A stretch of 64,000 nucleotides of DNA from Kitasatospora cineracea (GTDB taxonomy: Bacteria; Actinomycetota; Actinomycetes; Streptomycetales; Streptomycetaceae), in assembly GCF_003751605.1 (NCBI RefSeq), contig NZ_RJVJ01000001.1, positions 682,001 to 746,000 of the forward strand. The letters are read 5' to 3'. How positions within the stretch are numbered: position 1 is the stretch's first letter; each line of letters opens with the position of its first letter. The translations under genes and the position numbers were made by a program. The notes beneath the pieces were generated by a model. It had not been told where the DNA came from. It saw only the letters and a program-made list of their open reading frames with translations, and searched no databases. This document shows positions 40,462 through 48,720 of this stretch, in pieces.

Positions 40462-40505
40462 CGCGTCGCGCCCCCGGCGGCGGTGGACCGAGTGGGGACA
40501 GCACG

Positions 40506-40916
40506 GTGAACGAAGACGAGTGGCTGGAACGCCACGGGCTGCACCCCGCCGCCGGGCAGCTCGACGAAGTCCGTCGGCTCCTGCGGGAGCAGACCGACGC
40601 CGAACGCCGCACCCAGGGCGCGGGCGACACCGCGCTGATGAAGCTGTGCTGCGTCCAGCTCTTCACCGCCGCCGTGCCCGACGACGTCCTGCTCATCTGG
40701 CAGGCCAAGACCGCCGGCATGGACGCCGACGCGTCGATCGAGATCCAACTGCTCTGCGGCTGCGGCCTCGTTCCCACCAAGGACCACCTGGCAGCCGACC
40801 CGTCCGCACCGGCCCGGGCCGCACTCCGCCGCCTGCTCGCATCCGAGGAAGCAGGCGACTTCGAGGGCTTCTCGGTGGCCCGGCAGACCGCCGCCTACTC
40901 CTCCTACTACGCGTAG
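40506..40916 (+). CDS. Hypothetical protein
   Basis: 136 aa from GTG 40506 (MNEDEWLERHGLHPAAGQLD). Helical, with MKLCCVQLFTAAV, VLLIWQAKTAGMDADASIE and LLCGCGLVPTKDHLA, and a C-terminal run of Tyr/Ser (YSSYYA). The middle suggests a small all-helical repeat fold. Four Cys are present but not in a zinc pattern. Similar proteins occur near DUF397 loci, but no function is recognised. Confidence 0.65.
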   Translation: MNEDEWLERHGLHPAAGQLDEVRRLLREQTDAERRTQGAGDTALMKLCCVQLFTAAVPDDVLLIWQAKTAGMDADASIEIQLLCGCGLVPTKDHLAADPSAPARAALRRLLASEEAGDFEGFSVARQTAAYSSYYA

Positions 40917-40981
40917 CTCGCGCGGCGGGGCGGATCCGACCACCGGAGAACCGGGTAGACGACCACCACGGGTCCGACCCC

Positions 40982-41041
40982 GCCCGCACCTGGCAGACCT
41001 TCGTCGCCGACGTCAAGGCGGGCCGCCACCCGAACGCATGA
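40982..41041 (+). pseudogene. C-terminal fragment of a DUF397 gene
   Basis: Reads ARTWQTFVADVKAGRHPNA then stop. This parallels the end of the intact gene at 40199 (ARTWQTFVASVKAGHYPTA). No start and no N-terminal motif are present, so only the last third survives. Confidence 0.7.
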
Positions 41042-41059
41042 CAACCCGCCGCCCCGACC

Positions 41060-41410
41060 TCAGCCGACCGGCCCACCCGCCCCAGGGCCGTTCCCGGCAG
41101 TCCTGATCCGCTCGGCGGCCATCCACAGGTCCCGCGCGTCCACGACGGCCAGCAGGCCGAACCGGACCAGCCGCCCCAGATCCCCCTGCGAACACGTCAG
41201 GACGTCGTCGATCAGCTCTTCGGACGGCGTGACCTCTTGGTAGGCGTCGTGCCACGCGTACTCGACCAGCACCAACAGGTCGAGAGCCGCAGCCGCCGCG
41301 TCCTTCCCGAACACCGCCTCGACCCTCGCCCTACGAGCCTCCTGCCGCGCCGCTCTCCCCACTGCCACCCGCTTCTCCCCTCCCGGCCGCGCTTCCCGTT
41401 CCGCTGCCAT
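41060..41410 (-). CDS. Hypothetical protein
   Basis: 116 aa from ATG 41410. A basic N-terminal region (VGRAARQEARRARVEAVFGK) precedes ALDLLVLVEYAWHDAYQEV, an acidic segment and VRFGLLAVVDARDLWMAAE, all helical. The pattern is shared with uncharacterised streptomycete proteins. No catalytic or DNA-binding motif can be named. It lies in a zone of broken genes, but its frame is intact. Confidence 0.55.
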   Translation of the reverse strand: MAAEREARPGGEKRVAVGRAARQEARRARVEAVFGKDAAAAALDLLVLVEYAWHDAYQEVTPSEELIDDVLTCSQGDLGRLVRFGLLAVVDARDLWMAAERIRTAGNGPGAGGPVG

Positions 41411-41435
41411 TGGTACGCCGCCCTGCAACTCACTT

Positions 41436-41873
41436 TCAAGCAACGGGTGTTGCTCCGGCCGAGCGGCCCCGCACGGGGCAGGGCGGGGGCGTCGGCGAGT
41501 TGTCTGCCGAGCCAGTGCATGACTTCCGGTGGCGGGATGGGGACTCGGACGGGCCGGGCTCAGGCCGTTCTGCGGTTCGGGGGCCGCCGTTCCCGCCCGC
41601 CCGGGCGCTGTGCGCGCAGTAACGCTGGAACTCGAACCGCAGGTAGTCCGACAGGGGACGACGGACGACGTGGACCCGCCCGAGCGTCCTCCCGTTCGTC
41701 CGGCGCCCGTGGATCAGCCCCGTCCAGCAGTCCTCGAAGGGCCCGGCAAACCGCTCGCCCGAGCGGAACCGCTGGAATTCTTCGGCCTCTTGCGGCATCC
41801 GGTACTCGGGCAGGATCTCAAGCCGCTACGCCTCCGCCGGCGGGGCGAAGCCGTCGAACACGTCCCCCTGCAC
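41436..41873 (-). pseudogene. Degraded DUF6879 gene
   Basis: From GTG 41873 the frame reads VQGDVFDGFAPPAEA, then a TAG at 41826-41828, then RLEILPEYRMPQEAEEFQRF and GRVHVVRRPLSDYLRFEFQR, the central DUF6879 motif. The TAG sits where Tyr is normal, so a single-base nonsense change is likely. After about 41595 similarity ends and the expected C-terminal half (FWLFDD region) is missing. It is therefore both interrupted and truncated. Confidence 0.62.
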
Positions 41874-41972
41874 GACGGACGAACCCCGGCCCGTGGCGTC
41901 GTTCGGCGGCGGCGTCAAGGCGGGGCGGCTCCCGGACGTGTGACGCGGCGCCAGGGTTGCCACGGCTCCGGG

Positions 41973-42485
41973 CTAGCCGGCGGTGGGGGCGGCGTTCAGG
42001 CAGTGGCCGAGCGGTACGGCGTCCCGGGCTGCGCGTAGGGCGGTGCGGGCCCGTTGGGCTCCGGTTCGAACGACGGAGGAGCCGACGCCGATGGCGACCG
42101 GGCGGGGGGTGCGGCCCGCGCAGGGGCCGCAGATGCCCGGGGTCGGTACCGGGTCGTGGCAGGTGGCGCACTCGGCGTAGGAGGGCTTCGCGGGTGCGGG
42201 GGGCTGCGGGAGGGCGTCCGGGACGGGGGGCATCCTGCGTTGCAGGCGGGAGCGGAGCACGGCGGCTGCCGAGTGCATCGGGTACGGCAGGCCGGGCAGC
42301 AGGGCCCGGGACAGGTCCTCGGGGGTGCTGCCGCGGCGCTGCCACTCCACGACCAGCGGGGCGAGTTCCAGGGCTTCCGCCTCGCCGAGGCGCAGGCGGG
42401 GTTCCGGCCGGACCACCCGGTGGAGCAGGTCGGCCGCGGCGCGGACCTCCTCGTCCACCGCCGTTGGTTCGGCGGGCGGTTCGAG
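41973..42485 (-). pseudogene. C-terminal fragment of an HTH-family protein
   Basis: The frame from about 42485 reads PAEPTAVDEEVRAAADLLHR, RLRLGEAEALELAPLVVEWQ, SRALLPGLPYPMHSAAAVL, then a CxxC...CxxC end (CATCHDPVP, CGPCAG). This is the usual C-terminal half of streptomycete helix-turn-helix proteins that begin with a MarR-like domain. That domain is absent. The fragment abuts another gene fragment on the opposite strand at 42490. Confidence 0.5.
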
Positions 42486-42489
42486 GCAC

Positions 42490-42755
42490 ATGGACCACGC
42501 CGAGGAGTTCGACCGCCTCCACCAGGCCGCCACCGAGGTCGTGGTGATGCCGCACGCCGAGGCCGACCGCGAGGCGTAGGAAGCCGCCAACGCGGACCTG
42601 CTCCGCCGAGCCGACCGCCTCGTCGCGGTCTGGGACGGCCGACCGGGCAACGGACGCGGCGGTACCGCCACCAGCGTCGCGGATGCGCGGGCGGCCGGGC
42701 TGTCGGTTGTCGCCGTGCGGCCGGAGGGTGTGGCGCGCGAGGGTCGCCGAGGCTC
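42490..42755 (+). pseudogene. Fragment of a nucleotide-binding (SLOG-like) protein
   Basis: ATG 42490 starts MDHAEEFDRLHQAATEVVVM. A TAG at 42577-42579 interrupts the frame (REA*EAANADLLRRADRLVA), and the sense continues VWDGRPGNGRGGTATSVADA and LSVVAVRPEGVARE. The AVWDGxP...GGTA..V..AR pattern is that of SLOG/Rossmann-type proteins. Interrupted by the nonsense codon and missing its N-terminal third. Confidence 0.55.
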
Positions 42756-42854
42756 CGGCCGTTCCGGTCGGGCGGGCCATCGGAGGCGTCGGCAGTGTCT
42801 CGGCCGCAACTGTCGCAGGCCCCCCGCCCCGAGGGGTGGAGGGCCTGCGGTGGT

Positions 42855-42901
42855 GCTCGTGCCCCAGACAGGAATCGAACCTGCGACACCGGCTTTAGGA
42901 G
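42855..42901. repeat. attL: 47-bp direct repeat, 3' part of tRNA-Arg
   Basis: 47 bases identical to 53006-53052, containing the 3' part of the tRNA-Arg(CCT) gene from the anticodon loop to the acceptor end. It is the left attachment site of the integrated element. No 5' tRNA half is adjacent. Confidence 0.9.
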
Positions 42902-43040
42902 GATTGGCGTGCGGCACCTGCTCTGACCTGGGTCTTGCGGTACCTGCCTCCGAGTCCGCCACCAGTCCGTTACTGCACCTGAGTACCCGTCACGTACCCC
43001 TCGATCTGGCACGCCCATGGCATGACCAACTCGTACGCGA

Positions 43041-43078
43041 CAGAGGCTCCCACCGGATCTCTCCGGCAGGAGCCTCTG
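43041..43078 (-). terminator. Hairpin terminator of the left AICE operon
   Basis: CAGAGGCTCC pairs with GGAGCCTCTG across 18 bases, 21 bases beyond the stop of the 54-aa gene. Confidence 0.75.
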
Positions 43079-43098
43079 CGCTGACCAGGAGCGCGTTA

Positions 43099-43263
43099 CT
43101 ACATGCGCTCGATGACCTGGACGACACTCTTCTGAATGCTCAGAACGCGCTCGTTCTCAGCGTCGAAGAAGTGGATGAACGTGTCCTCGACGTGATAACC
43201 AGCCGCCTGGATTTGGTAGTCCGGCAAGCCGCTGACGTCGCGGTTGATCCAGTACTGGGCCAT
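43099..43263 (-). CDS. Small hypothetical protein in AICE
   Basis: 54 aa: starts MAQYWINRDVSGLPDYQIQA and ends VLSIQKSVVQVIERM, followed by two adjacent stops (TAG TAA). ATG 43263 lies 5 bases after the DUF2188 gene stop, with AAGGGC upstream, so it is translationally linked. It is predicted to be a small alpha/beta protein. No function recognised. Codon use is less GC-biased than the chromosomal genes, as for other cargo here. Confidence 0.6.
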   Translation of the reverse strand: MAQYWINRDVSGLPDYQIQAAGYHVEDTFIHFFDAENERVLSIQKSVVQVIERM

Positions 43264-43268
43264 CTCTA

Positions 43269-43508
43269 TCAGCCCTTCGGGGGGTACGGATCGTTACCCG
43301 GGGCGATGGTGCGCTGGTCGCGGATCACGCCGTCCGTGTTGCGAATCCGCAGCTCACCGCCACCATCGTTGGTGAGGATCTGCCGCGCACGCTCAACGGC
43401 CTCGGCCTGAGTCGGGAGAACAGCGCTCGCGCGCTGACCGCCGGGCTTCGTCACGGCCCAGCCTTCCGGCCTCTTGGACACATCGCGGGAGTTAGCCTGA
43501 CCGGCCAT
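43269..43508 (-). CDS. DUF2188 domain protein
   Basis: A 79-aa protein with the DUF2188 layout: RPEGWAVTKPGGQRASAVLP, then QAEAVERARQIL and GGGELRIRNTDGVIRDQRTI. ATG 43508 has AGGAG 5-6 bases upstream. The family is small and basic with unknown function and is often carried on mobile elements. It is cotranscribed with the 54-aa gene. The promoter must lie in the 706-base non-coding region upstream (43509-44214). Confidence 0.8.
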   Translation of the reverse strand: MAGQANSRDVSKRPEGWAVTKPGGQRASAVLPTQAEAVERARQILTNDGGGELRIRNTDGVIRDQRTIAPGNDPYPPKG

Positions 43509-43702
43509 CTGATCTCCTATTCTGAGATCGAGGCCACCCCGGGTGCCATCTTGGATCGCTCGCAAGGTGACGGTAGGGTCCTAGGGCGCGACCAACGCAT
43601 CTAGGCCCCTTCCAGGGCAGCCCGACCTCATGTCGTGGCCCCGGATGGGGCCTGCTTGGGTTTAGTGAAGCACCCCTGGCGTTCCGTCAGCAACTCCCAC
43701 CA

Positions 43703-43743
43703 CTAGATGTTGTGTCTGTTCTTGACGACACCACAACATCTAG
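43703..43743. repeat. Perfect 12-bp inverted repeat
   Basis: CTAGATGTTGTG (43703-43714) and CACAACATCTAG (43732-43743) around a 17-base centre. AT-rich compared with the window and within the AICE non-coding region. Possible operator or replication structure. Confidence 0.7.
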
Positions 43744-43826
43744 CGACTGAAGACAAGTCAGACAATAGGGTACCGGCCATCCCCGACAGGGCGGCCCCCG
43801 CCGCGCGCTGGCTCATGCGGGATGGT

Positions 43827-43962
43827 CCCCTCCTCGATCGGGCAGCTCCGCCGCACCCGGGTTCTCCAGGGGCCGCCAAGGCTCACCGGGTGACGCTTGC
43901 GCTTGGCCTTGGCGGCCTCTGGAGGTTCCGGGTACGCCCTTGGGTGTCCGGTCGAGGAGGGG
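43827..43962. repeat. Large imperfect inverted repeat (~56-bp arms)
   Basis: Arms 43827-43882 and 43906-43962 share CCCCTCCTCGA at the outer end and CCGCCAAGGC at the inner end, with several mismatches between. A second small hairpin (TTGGGGC, AGA, GCCCCAA) is at 44046-44062. No gene with convincing features is seen in 43509-44214. Such structure suits a single-strand origin or a transfer locus (inference). Confidence 0.6.
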
Positions 43963-44214
43963 GCCGTCCCGCGCCCCACACCGTTCACCACGACGAAGGT
44001 GCACCTTCGATCCCGCCGGCTTCCCCCTCCGAGGAGGGCCGGGGTTTGGGGCAGAGCCCCAAGGGCTTCAATGCGCACTCGCTACAGCCGCGCGCCCGGC
44101 GGAAGCCGGGCCGGAGCGGGGCGGAGACAGGAGCGTCGGCCCGGCGGTGAGCCGGGGCGCGCGCGGCGAGCGGTAGCGAGCCGCCTTGAACCCGTAGAGA
44201 AGGTTTTTACTCAC

Positions 44215-45456
44215 TCACACCCGGGCGTCAGCTCGCTCGGCGAGATCGCGCAGCTCCGGCGTTGCCGACCGGCCTGCGACCAGCAGCAGTTCACGAATCG
44301 TGGCCCGTGCCGTCACGTGGGTGTGGATCAGGTCCGGAGACAGCTCCTCCGCCTGGAGCAAGGCGCCCAAGGCTTCACCGAGTTGCCGGCGCTGCGTGTA
44401 GGCCCGGCCAAGGTCGAGAAGGAGCCGCGCCTGTCGCTCAGCCGAGAGTCCCGATGCGTCGATCCGCGTGCCCACGTCGAGGGCTTCGCCTGCGTCACCA
44501 AGATCGACAGCGATCGAGACGGTTTGGATCTCGACGTTGGTGGGCCCGAACTCCAAGTTGAAGTCGTTGCGGTCCTCGCCCAGCTTGCGGGCGACCTTCC
44601 TTGCTCGGTCCAGCTCTTGGCGTGCACGTGAGCGGTCTCCGGAGCGTGCGTTGGTCAGCGCCAGCACCAAGTGCAGTGAGCCAGTGACCGACAGAGCCTC
44701 GGGGGTCGGATTGCCGACCTGGATGTGCTGCTCCAACGCGTGGAGAGCGGTCGTGGCCGAGTGGTCTGCTTGGTCGTAGTGCTTCAAGCGCACGAACGCC
44801 TGCGCAAGCCGGAAAACGCCGGCGAACACCTCCAAGGGCTGGCCGGACTCCTCGGCTGCACGAATCGAGCGGTCGGCGGCGATCCACGCGGCATCCCCCT
44901 CGTCCTGGCGTACGAAGGCTGCGGACAACGCCTGATAGGTGCGGCTGAGCTGGCCCCACAGCTGAGGGCGCTGATCGGCGGGTGCCGTCCGGGCAGCGCG
45001 CTCGATCCTAGGCAGCAGCGAGCCGAGAGCCTTGCTCAGCTCAGCGAACTGGTTGTTGTGGGTCATTTCCCACACCCGGTCTACCACGGCTTGCAGCTCC
45101 GCGACGGTCACCGGCGCCTCGGTTGGATCTGCCGCCAACAACACCTCGGGCACGGGGTGACCGGAGATCAGAAGCCGGGCCTGGTCAAGGTCGTTTGACT
45201 CCTCCGTGGGTGGCACGGGCACAGCAGCGACGGGCGCCGGCGCATCCGGACGAAGGACTTGGAGCGGCACACCCAGGCCGTCAGCGAGCATGCGAAGCAC
45301 GTCTAGCCGGTTCACCGGCTGGATGCCGCGCTCGACCTGCGAGAGCCAACTCGCCGTCCTGCCGATCTCGGCGGCAAGCTGCTTCTGCGTCAGCCCGCGC
45401 GCCTCGCGCAGCTCGGCCACCCGCGCCCCGAAGGCGCGCCGCTCCTCGGGTGTCAC
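44215..45456 (-). CDS. HTH regulator with TPR-like repeats (AICE control)
   Basis: A 413-aa protein. The XRE-type HTH is at about 8-65 (RVAELREARGLTQKQLAAEI, TASWLSQVERGIQPVNRLDV). The remainder is all-helical with TPR-like repeats (QLWGQLSRTYQALSAAFVRQ, VFRLAQAFVRLKHYDQADHS, ARLLLDLGRAYTQRRQLGEA). HTH-plus-TPR regulators of other mobile elements respond to small ligands or peptides; no cognate peptide gene is visible. It starts GTG 45456 in a GTGA overlap with the monooxygenase gene. The operon diverges from the transfer operon, whose promoter carries repeated motifs. Confidence 0.82.
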   Translation of the reverse strand: MTPEERRAFGARVAELREARGLTQKQLAAEIGRTASWLSQVERGIQPVNRLDVLRMLADGLGVPLQVLRPDAPAPVAAVPVPPTEESNDLDQARLLISGHPVPEVLLAADPTEAPVTVAELQAVVDRVWEMTHNNQFAELSKALGSLLPRIERAARTAPADQRPQLWGQLSRTYQALSAAFVRQDEGDAAWIAADRSIRAAEESGQPLEVFAGVFRLAQAFVRLKHYDQADHSATTALHALEQHIQVGNPTPEALSVTGSLHLVLALTNARSGDRSRARQELDRARKVARKLGEDRNDFNLEFGPTNVEIQTVSIAVDLGDAGEALDVGTRIDASGLSAERQARLLLDLGRAYTQRRQLGEALGALLQAEELSPDLIHTHVTARATIRELLLVAGRSATPELRDLAERADARV

Positions 45457-45773
45457 GCCGCCACCGGCCCCTTCCCTGCCGTGGCGGACAGGAAGGTCAC
45501 GTCCACGCCGGACAGGTACTGCTCGCGCTGGGCGAGGAAGTGCTTGGTGTGAGGCTGCTGCTCGTGCTGGTCGAAGGCGTCCCGGTCTGCGTACAGCTCG
45601 TAGAACACCCGGACCTTGGGCTCCTCCGGGACCGCGTGGACGACGTAGGCGAGCGTCCCGGGTTCCAGGGCCTTGATGCCGGCGAGCGTCTGCTCCACCA
45701 AGTCGTCAAAGGCCGCAGCGGCCGCATCATCGCGCAGCTCAAAACGGACCATCAGGCCAAAGCCGCTGGTCAT
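45453..45773 (-). CDS. Antibiotic biosynthesis monooxygenase (ABM)-like small protein
   Basis: 106 aa with a ferredoxin-like ABM pattern: SGFGLMVRFELRDDAAAAAF, TLAYVVHAVPEEPKVRVFYE, ADRDAFDQHEQQPHTKHFLA. The family holds quinol-type monooxygenases and heme-degrading or signalling relatives. AGGGAGG lies 4 bases before ATG 45773. It is cotranscribed with the HTH-TPR regulator. It is an odd partner for a conjugation regulator; a ligand-making or sensing role is speculative. Confidence 0.75.
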   Translation of the reverse strand: MTSGFGLMVRFELRDDAAAAAFDDLVEQTLAGIKALEPGTLAYVVHAVPEEPKVRVFYELYADRDAFDQHEQQPHTKHFLAQREQYLSGVDVTFLSATAGKGPVAA

Positions 45774-45792
45774 GATCCCTCCCTCGGATCGT

Positions 45793-45820
45793 GGTTGCGC
45801 GCGCAGTTGCGCGCGCAACC
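45793..45820. promoter_or_regulatory. 28-bp perfect palindrome before the ABM gene
   Basis: GGTTGCGCGCGCA, 2 bases, TGCGCGCGCAACC. It lies 20 bases upstream of the ABM start and could be an operator of the divergent control region. Confidence 0.6.
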
Positions 45821-45823
45821 AGG

Positions 45824-45891
45824 CTCGCAGAAGTTCCGCTTCACAGCTACTCGCAGAACTTCTTGACTCGCAGAAAAACTGCGCCTACCTT
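45824..45891 (+). promoter_or_regulatory. Transfer-operon promoter with three CTCGCAGAA repeats
   Basis: -35 TTGACT (45863-45868), 17-base spacer, -10 TACCTT (45886-45891): a good housekeeping promoter. CTCGCAGAA occurs at 45824, 45850 and 45867, the last overlapping the -35 and spacer. A repressor, probably the HTH-TPR protein, could bind the repeats. Confidence 0.65.
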
Positions 45892-45948
45892 CATAGAGAA
45901 GCTGCTACTCGGCGCACGGGCGTCGGAGCTGACTCAAGGAGTAGGCCC

Positions 45949-46296
45949 ATGGCCACTTTCAAGATCGACCTCTCGACCGCGTTCGTGTTCGTGGTCATCC
46001 CGCCGGCGCTCAAGCTGGTGAGCAAGCAGACCGGCGAAGTGGCGATCGACCGGGAGACCGGTGCGAAGCTCCTGACGGTGGGGCTGACCATCGCCGACGA
46101 CGGCGAGGCGAACCTCTACACCGTGACCGTGCCGGAGACCGGCGTGTCCGAAGGGCTAGCGGTGGGTACGCCGGTCGCGGTGACCGGGCTCAAGGCGCGA
46201 GACTGGGAAAACGAGTTCAACGGCCAGAAGCGGCACGGGATCTCGTTCCGCGCGATGGCGGTCACGTCCCTCGCCCCGGCTCCCGTGAAGGCGTGA
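45949..46296 (+). CDS. Conserved AICE protein, first gene of transfer operon
   Basis: 115 aa: MATFKIDLSTAFVFVVIPPA at the start, beta-rich middle (LLTVGLTIADDGEANLYTVT) and KARDWENEFNGQKRHGISFR. This gene is typically found just before the FtsK-like gene in Streptomyces integrative plasmids; its function is unknown. GGAG lies 8-9 bases before ATG 45949. It overlaps the traB-type gene by 4 bases (GTGA). Predicted OB-like small beta protein (inference). Confidence 0.78.
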   Translation: MATFKIDLSTAFVFVVIPPALKLVSKQTGEVAIDRETGAKLLTVGLTIADDGEANLYTVTVPETGVSEGLAVGTPVAVTGLKARDWENEFNGQKRHGISFRAMAVTSLAPAPVKA

Positions 46297-47681
46297 GCGC
46301 GGTGTCCGAGCTGCTGACCCTGGCCGAAGTGGGTGGCCCGCTGGCCGCTGTCGCCGGCGGTGTGGGGTACGCGCGGGCCAAGGCTCCGGCCCTCTACTGG
46401 TCGGCGATCGGTCTGCCGGTCACGGCGGCCCGGTTCTCCGCCACCTACGGCAGCACCATGGACGCCTGCGGCCTGACGGTCGAGCCGTCCCGGCTGCGGG
46501 TACTGATCACCCGGGCGACCACCCGGCGGGAGATCCGTCCCGTTCCGCCGAAGATCCGGCGGGTTCGGCCGACTTCGACGGGCCTGCGGGTCCGGCTGCG
46601 GCTGGCTCCCGGACAGGAACCGGCGGACGTGGCTGCCTCGGCGGAGCGTCTGCGGCACGCCTGGGGTGTTCACGCCGTGCACGTCTCGGTGGTGAAGCCC
46701 GGTGTGATCGAGCTGCGGATGACGGGCTTCGACGTGCTCCGCAGGGTGCGGATGCCGCGCCGACTGCCGGCCGGTGAGCTGCTGGTCTCGGTGGCCCTCC
46801 GGGAGGACGGCACGGCCTTCGTCCGGAACTACCGGGCGGTGCCGCACTGCCTGACCCTGGGTGCGACGCTCACCGGCAAGTCGGTGTACCAGCGGAACCT
46901 GATCACCAGGCTCGCCCGGCTGAACGTGGCACTCGTGGGGATCGACTGCAAGTTCGGTGTCGAGCTAGCCCCGTTCACACCCCGGCTGTCTGCTCTGGCC
47001 ACGGACTCCGGTCAGGCAAGTTCTCTGCTGGACAAGCTCGTTGACGAGATGGAAGCGCGTTACGACCTGATCCGCAGCCACCAGGGCATTCCGGGCTCGG
47101 TGCCGGACGACGAGATCACGTCGGACATCTGGGGCCTGCCCGCCGAGATCCGGCCCGTTCCGCTGGTGCTCATCGTGGACGAGATCGCCGAGCTGTTCCT
47201 CGTCGCCACCCGCAAGGACGAAGAGCGGCGCGACCACATGGTCACCCAGTTGATCCGCCTCGCCCAACTCGGCCGCGCCGCAGGAATGTTCGTGGAAGCC
47301 TGCGGCCAGCGTTTCGGCTCCGAGCTGGGCAAGGGCGCCACCATGCTGCGCGCTCAGCTCACCGGCCGGGTGGTGCACCGGGTCAACGACGTGGAGACCG
47401 CGCGGATGGGCCTGGCGGACATCTCGCCCGAGGCGGTGCTCGCCGCTACGCAGATCGTCCCGGAGATGCCCGGTGTCGCGGTGGCCGGTGACTCCTCCGG
47501 CGGCTGGTCCCGCATCCGTACCCCGCACATGTCCCTCGCGGACGCTGCCCGGATCTGCCGGGAGACTGCTCGTCTGGCGCCCGAACTGCCCTCTCTGGCC
47601 GCGTTCCGCCCCTACGTCCCGCCGGTGAACACCCCGGCCGACGGCCCCTCGCTGGTCAAGCCCCGTCCCGTCACCGGCTGA
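46293..47681 (+). CDS. FtsK/SpoIIIE-type conjugative DNA translocase (TraB/TraSA-like)
   Basis: A 462-aa motor protein that would move double-stranded DNA between mycelia. Walker A is GATLTGKSVYQ and Walker B is VPLVLIVDEIAEL. RLAQLGRAAGMFVEACGQRF and RAQLTGRVVHRVNDVETARM match the FtsK core. No strong multi-pass membrane region; a short hydrophobic N-terminus is seen. The C-terminus could recognise the clt sequence, as in pSAM2/pSVH1 relatives. GTG start overlaps the previous gene. Confidence 0.88.
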   Translation: MSAVSELLTLAEVGGPLAAVAGGVGYARAKAPALYWSAIGLPVTAARFSATYGSTMDACGLTVEPSRLRVLITRATTRREIRPVPPKIRRVRPTSTGLRVRLRLAPGQEPADVAASAERLRHAWGVHAVHVSVVKPGVIELRMTGFDVLRRVRMPRRLPAGELLVSVALREDGTAFVRNYRAVPHCLTLGATLTGKSVYQRNLITRLARLNVALVGIDCKFGVELAPFTPRLSALATDSGQASSLLDKLVDEMEARYDLIRSHQGIPGSVPDDEITSDIWGLPAEIRPVPLVLIVDEIAELFLVATRKDEERRDHMVTQLIRLAQLGRAAGMFVEACGQRFGSELGKGATMLRAQLTGRVVHRVNDVETARMGLADISPEAVLAATQIVPEMPGVAVAGDSSGGWSRIRTPHMSLADAARICRETARLAPELPSLAAFRPYVPPVNTPADGPSLVKPRPVTG

Positions 47682-47762
47682 CCTCCCCGCCCACGGTCGG
47701 CGCGACCGCACCCGCGCCACTTCCCTACCCCGCCATGCCCGAATCCGGAAGGACCGTGCCCC

Positions 47763-47936
47763 ATGGCCGCCAGGAAGACCGCCCGCACCAAGCCCGCACT
47801 GCCCAAGTGCTCTGCCTGCGCCGGTGACGGCTGGGTCCGCGAGACCCACACCGTCGGCCGGGGCCGGAAATCCCGCCCGGCCGGTGAGGTCGAGGTCCTG
47901 TGCCCGACCTGCCTCGGCTCCGGCACCGCCGCGTAG
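47763..47936 (+). CDS. Small DnaJ-type zinc-finger protein
   Basis: 57 aa. Two CxxCxGxG motifs (CSACAGDGW near residue 16 and CPTCLGSG near the end) joined by a basic linker, as in half of the DnaJ central domain. ATG 47763 follows AAGGA. It sits between the translocase and spread genes. Probably a small nucleic-acid or chaperone-type binder (inference). Confidence 0.7.
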   Translation: MAARKTARTKPALPKCSACAGDGWVRETHTVGRGRKSRPAGEVEVLCPTCLGSGTAA

Positions 47937-48017
47937 CTGCCCGAACCGCCGAGACCGGGCGGCCGGCCGCAGCGCCCCGCCCGGCCCCGGCCCAACCACC
48001 GGAAGGAGGACCGACCG

Positions 48018-48701
48018 ATGCGACTGCCCCGCACGGACCCGGTACTCGTCCAAGCCGCCATCGCCGGCGCCCTGTCCTTCGCCCACCTCCACGACCTCGC
48101 CCAGGCCGCCGGACAGCACGGCTGGAAGGCATGGGCCTACCCCGTCTCGGTTGACCTGCTCCTGGTCGCCGCCTGGCACCGCATGCGCGTCCTGCGGGCC
48201 GTCGGCGCCCCGGCCCCGGCCGCCTGGACCTGGTTCGGCATCGCCCTGACCGCTTCGCTCGGGGCCAACGTCGCCACCGCCGGGCTCCTCGACCTCGACC
48301 AGGTCCCGGCCTGGCTGCGCATCCTGGTCGCCGGCTGGCCCGCCCTCGCGTTCTTCGGCGGCACCCTGCTCGCCCACGGCTCCGCCGATGCCGGTCACTC
48401 GGCCGAACCCGAGGAAGAATCCGAACTCCCGCTCTACGAAACCGAGATCGCACCGCCCATCCCTACGGCCGACCCGGGTCCCGAACCTGTTGAAGCGGCC
48501 GAACCGGTGCCCGCGCTCCTGCCCGCCGCGCCTCCGGCGGCTCCGCCCGTGGCAGTTCCCGCCGCGCTGGTGGAGCACGCCCGAAAGATCGCCGACGACC
48601 ACCGGACCCGAACCGGTGCCCCGATCGACTCGGACACCCTTCGCGTCCGCCTCGGCGTCCCGCCGCACTTCGCCGACGCCATCACCGCCCAACTCGCCTG
48701 A
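48018..48701 (+). CDS. DUF2637 membrane protein (Spd-type plasmid spread)
   Basis: A 227-aa protein. Three to four hydrophobic segments lie in residues 10-115 (VQAAIAGALSFAHLHDLAQ, WFGIALTASLGANVATAGLL, RILVAGWPALAFFGGTLL). A Pro/Glu-rich linker and a small C-terminal helical domain (VEHARKIADDHRTRTG) follow. DUF2637 proteins are regular members of AICE spread (spd) operons that carry the element across septa. AAGGAGGA precedes ATG 48018. Confidence 0.82.
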   Translation: MRLPRTDPVLVQAAIAGALSFAHLHDLAQAAGQHGWKAWAYPVSVDLLLVAAWHRMRVLRAVGAPAPAAWTWFGIALTASLGANVATAGLLDLDQVPAWLRILVAGWPALAFFGGTLLAHGSADAGHSAEPEEESELPLYETEIAPPIPTADPGPEPVEAAEPVPALLPAAPPAAPPVAVPAALVEHARKIADDHRTRTGAPIDSDTLRVRLGVPPHFADAITAQLA

Positions 48702-48720
48702 GAAGGAAGGGAGATCAGCC

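Noticed and set aside
42855..42901. A second tRNA-Arg gene
   Set aside because: Only the 3' part is present; acceptor 5' strand, D-arm and anticodon 5' stem are missing. It is the att duplicate.
43707..44150. 147-codon open frame inside the AICE non-coding region
   Set aside because: It runs through large inverted repeats, has no domain, no ribosome site and an unnatural composition.
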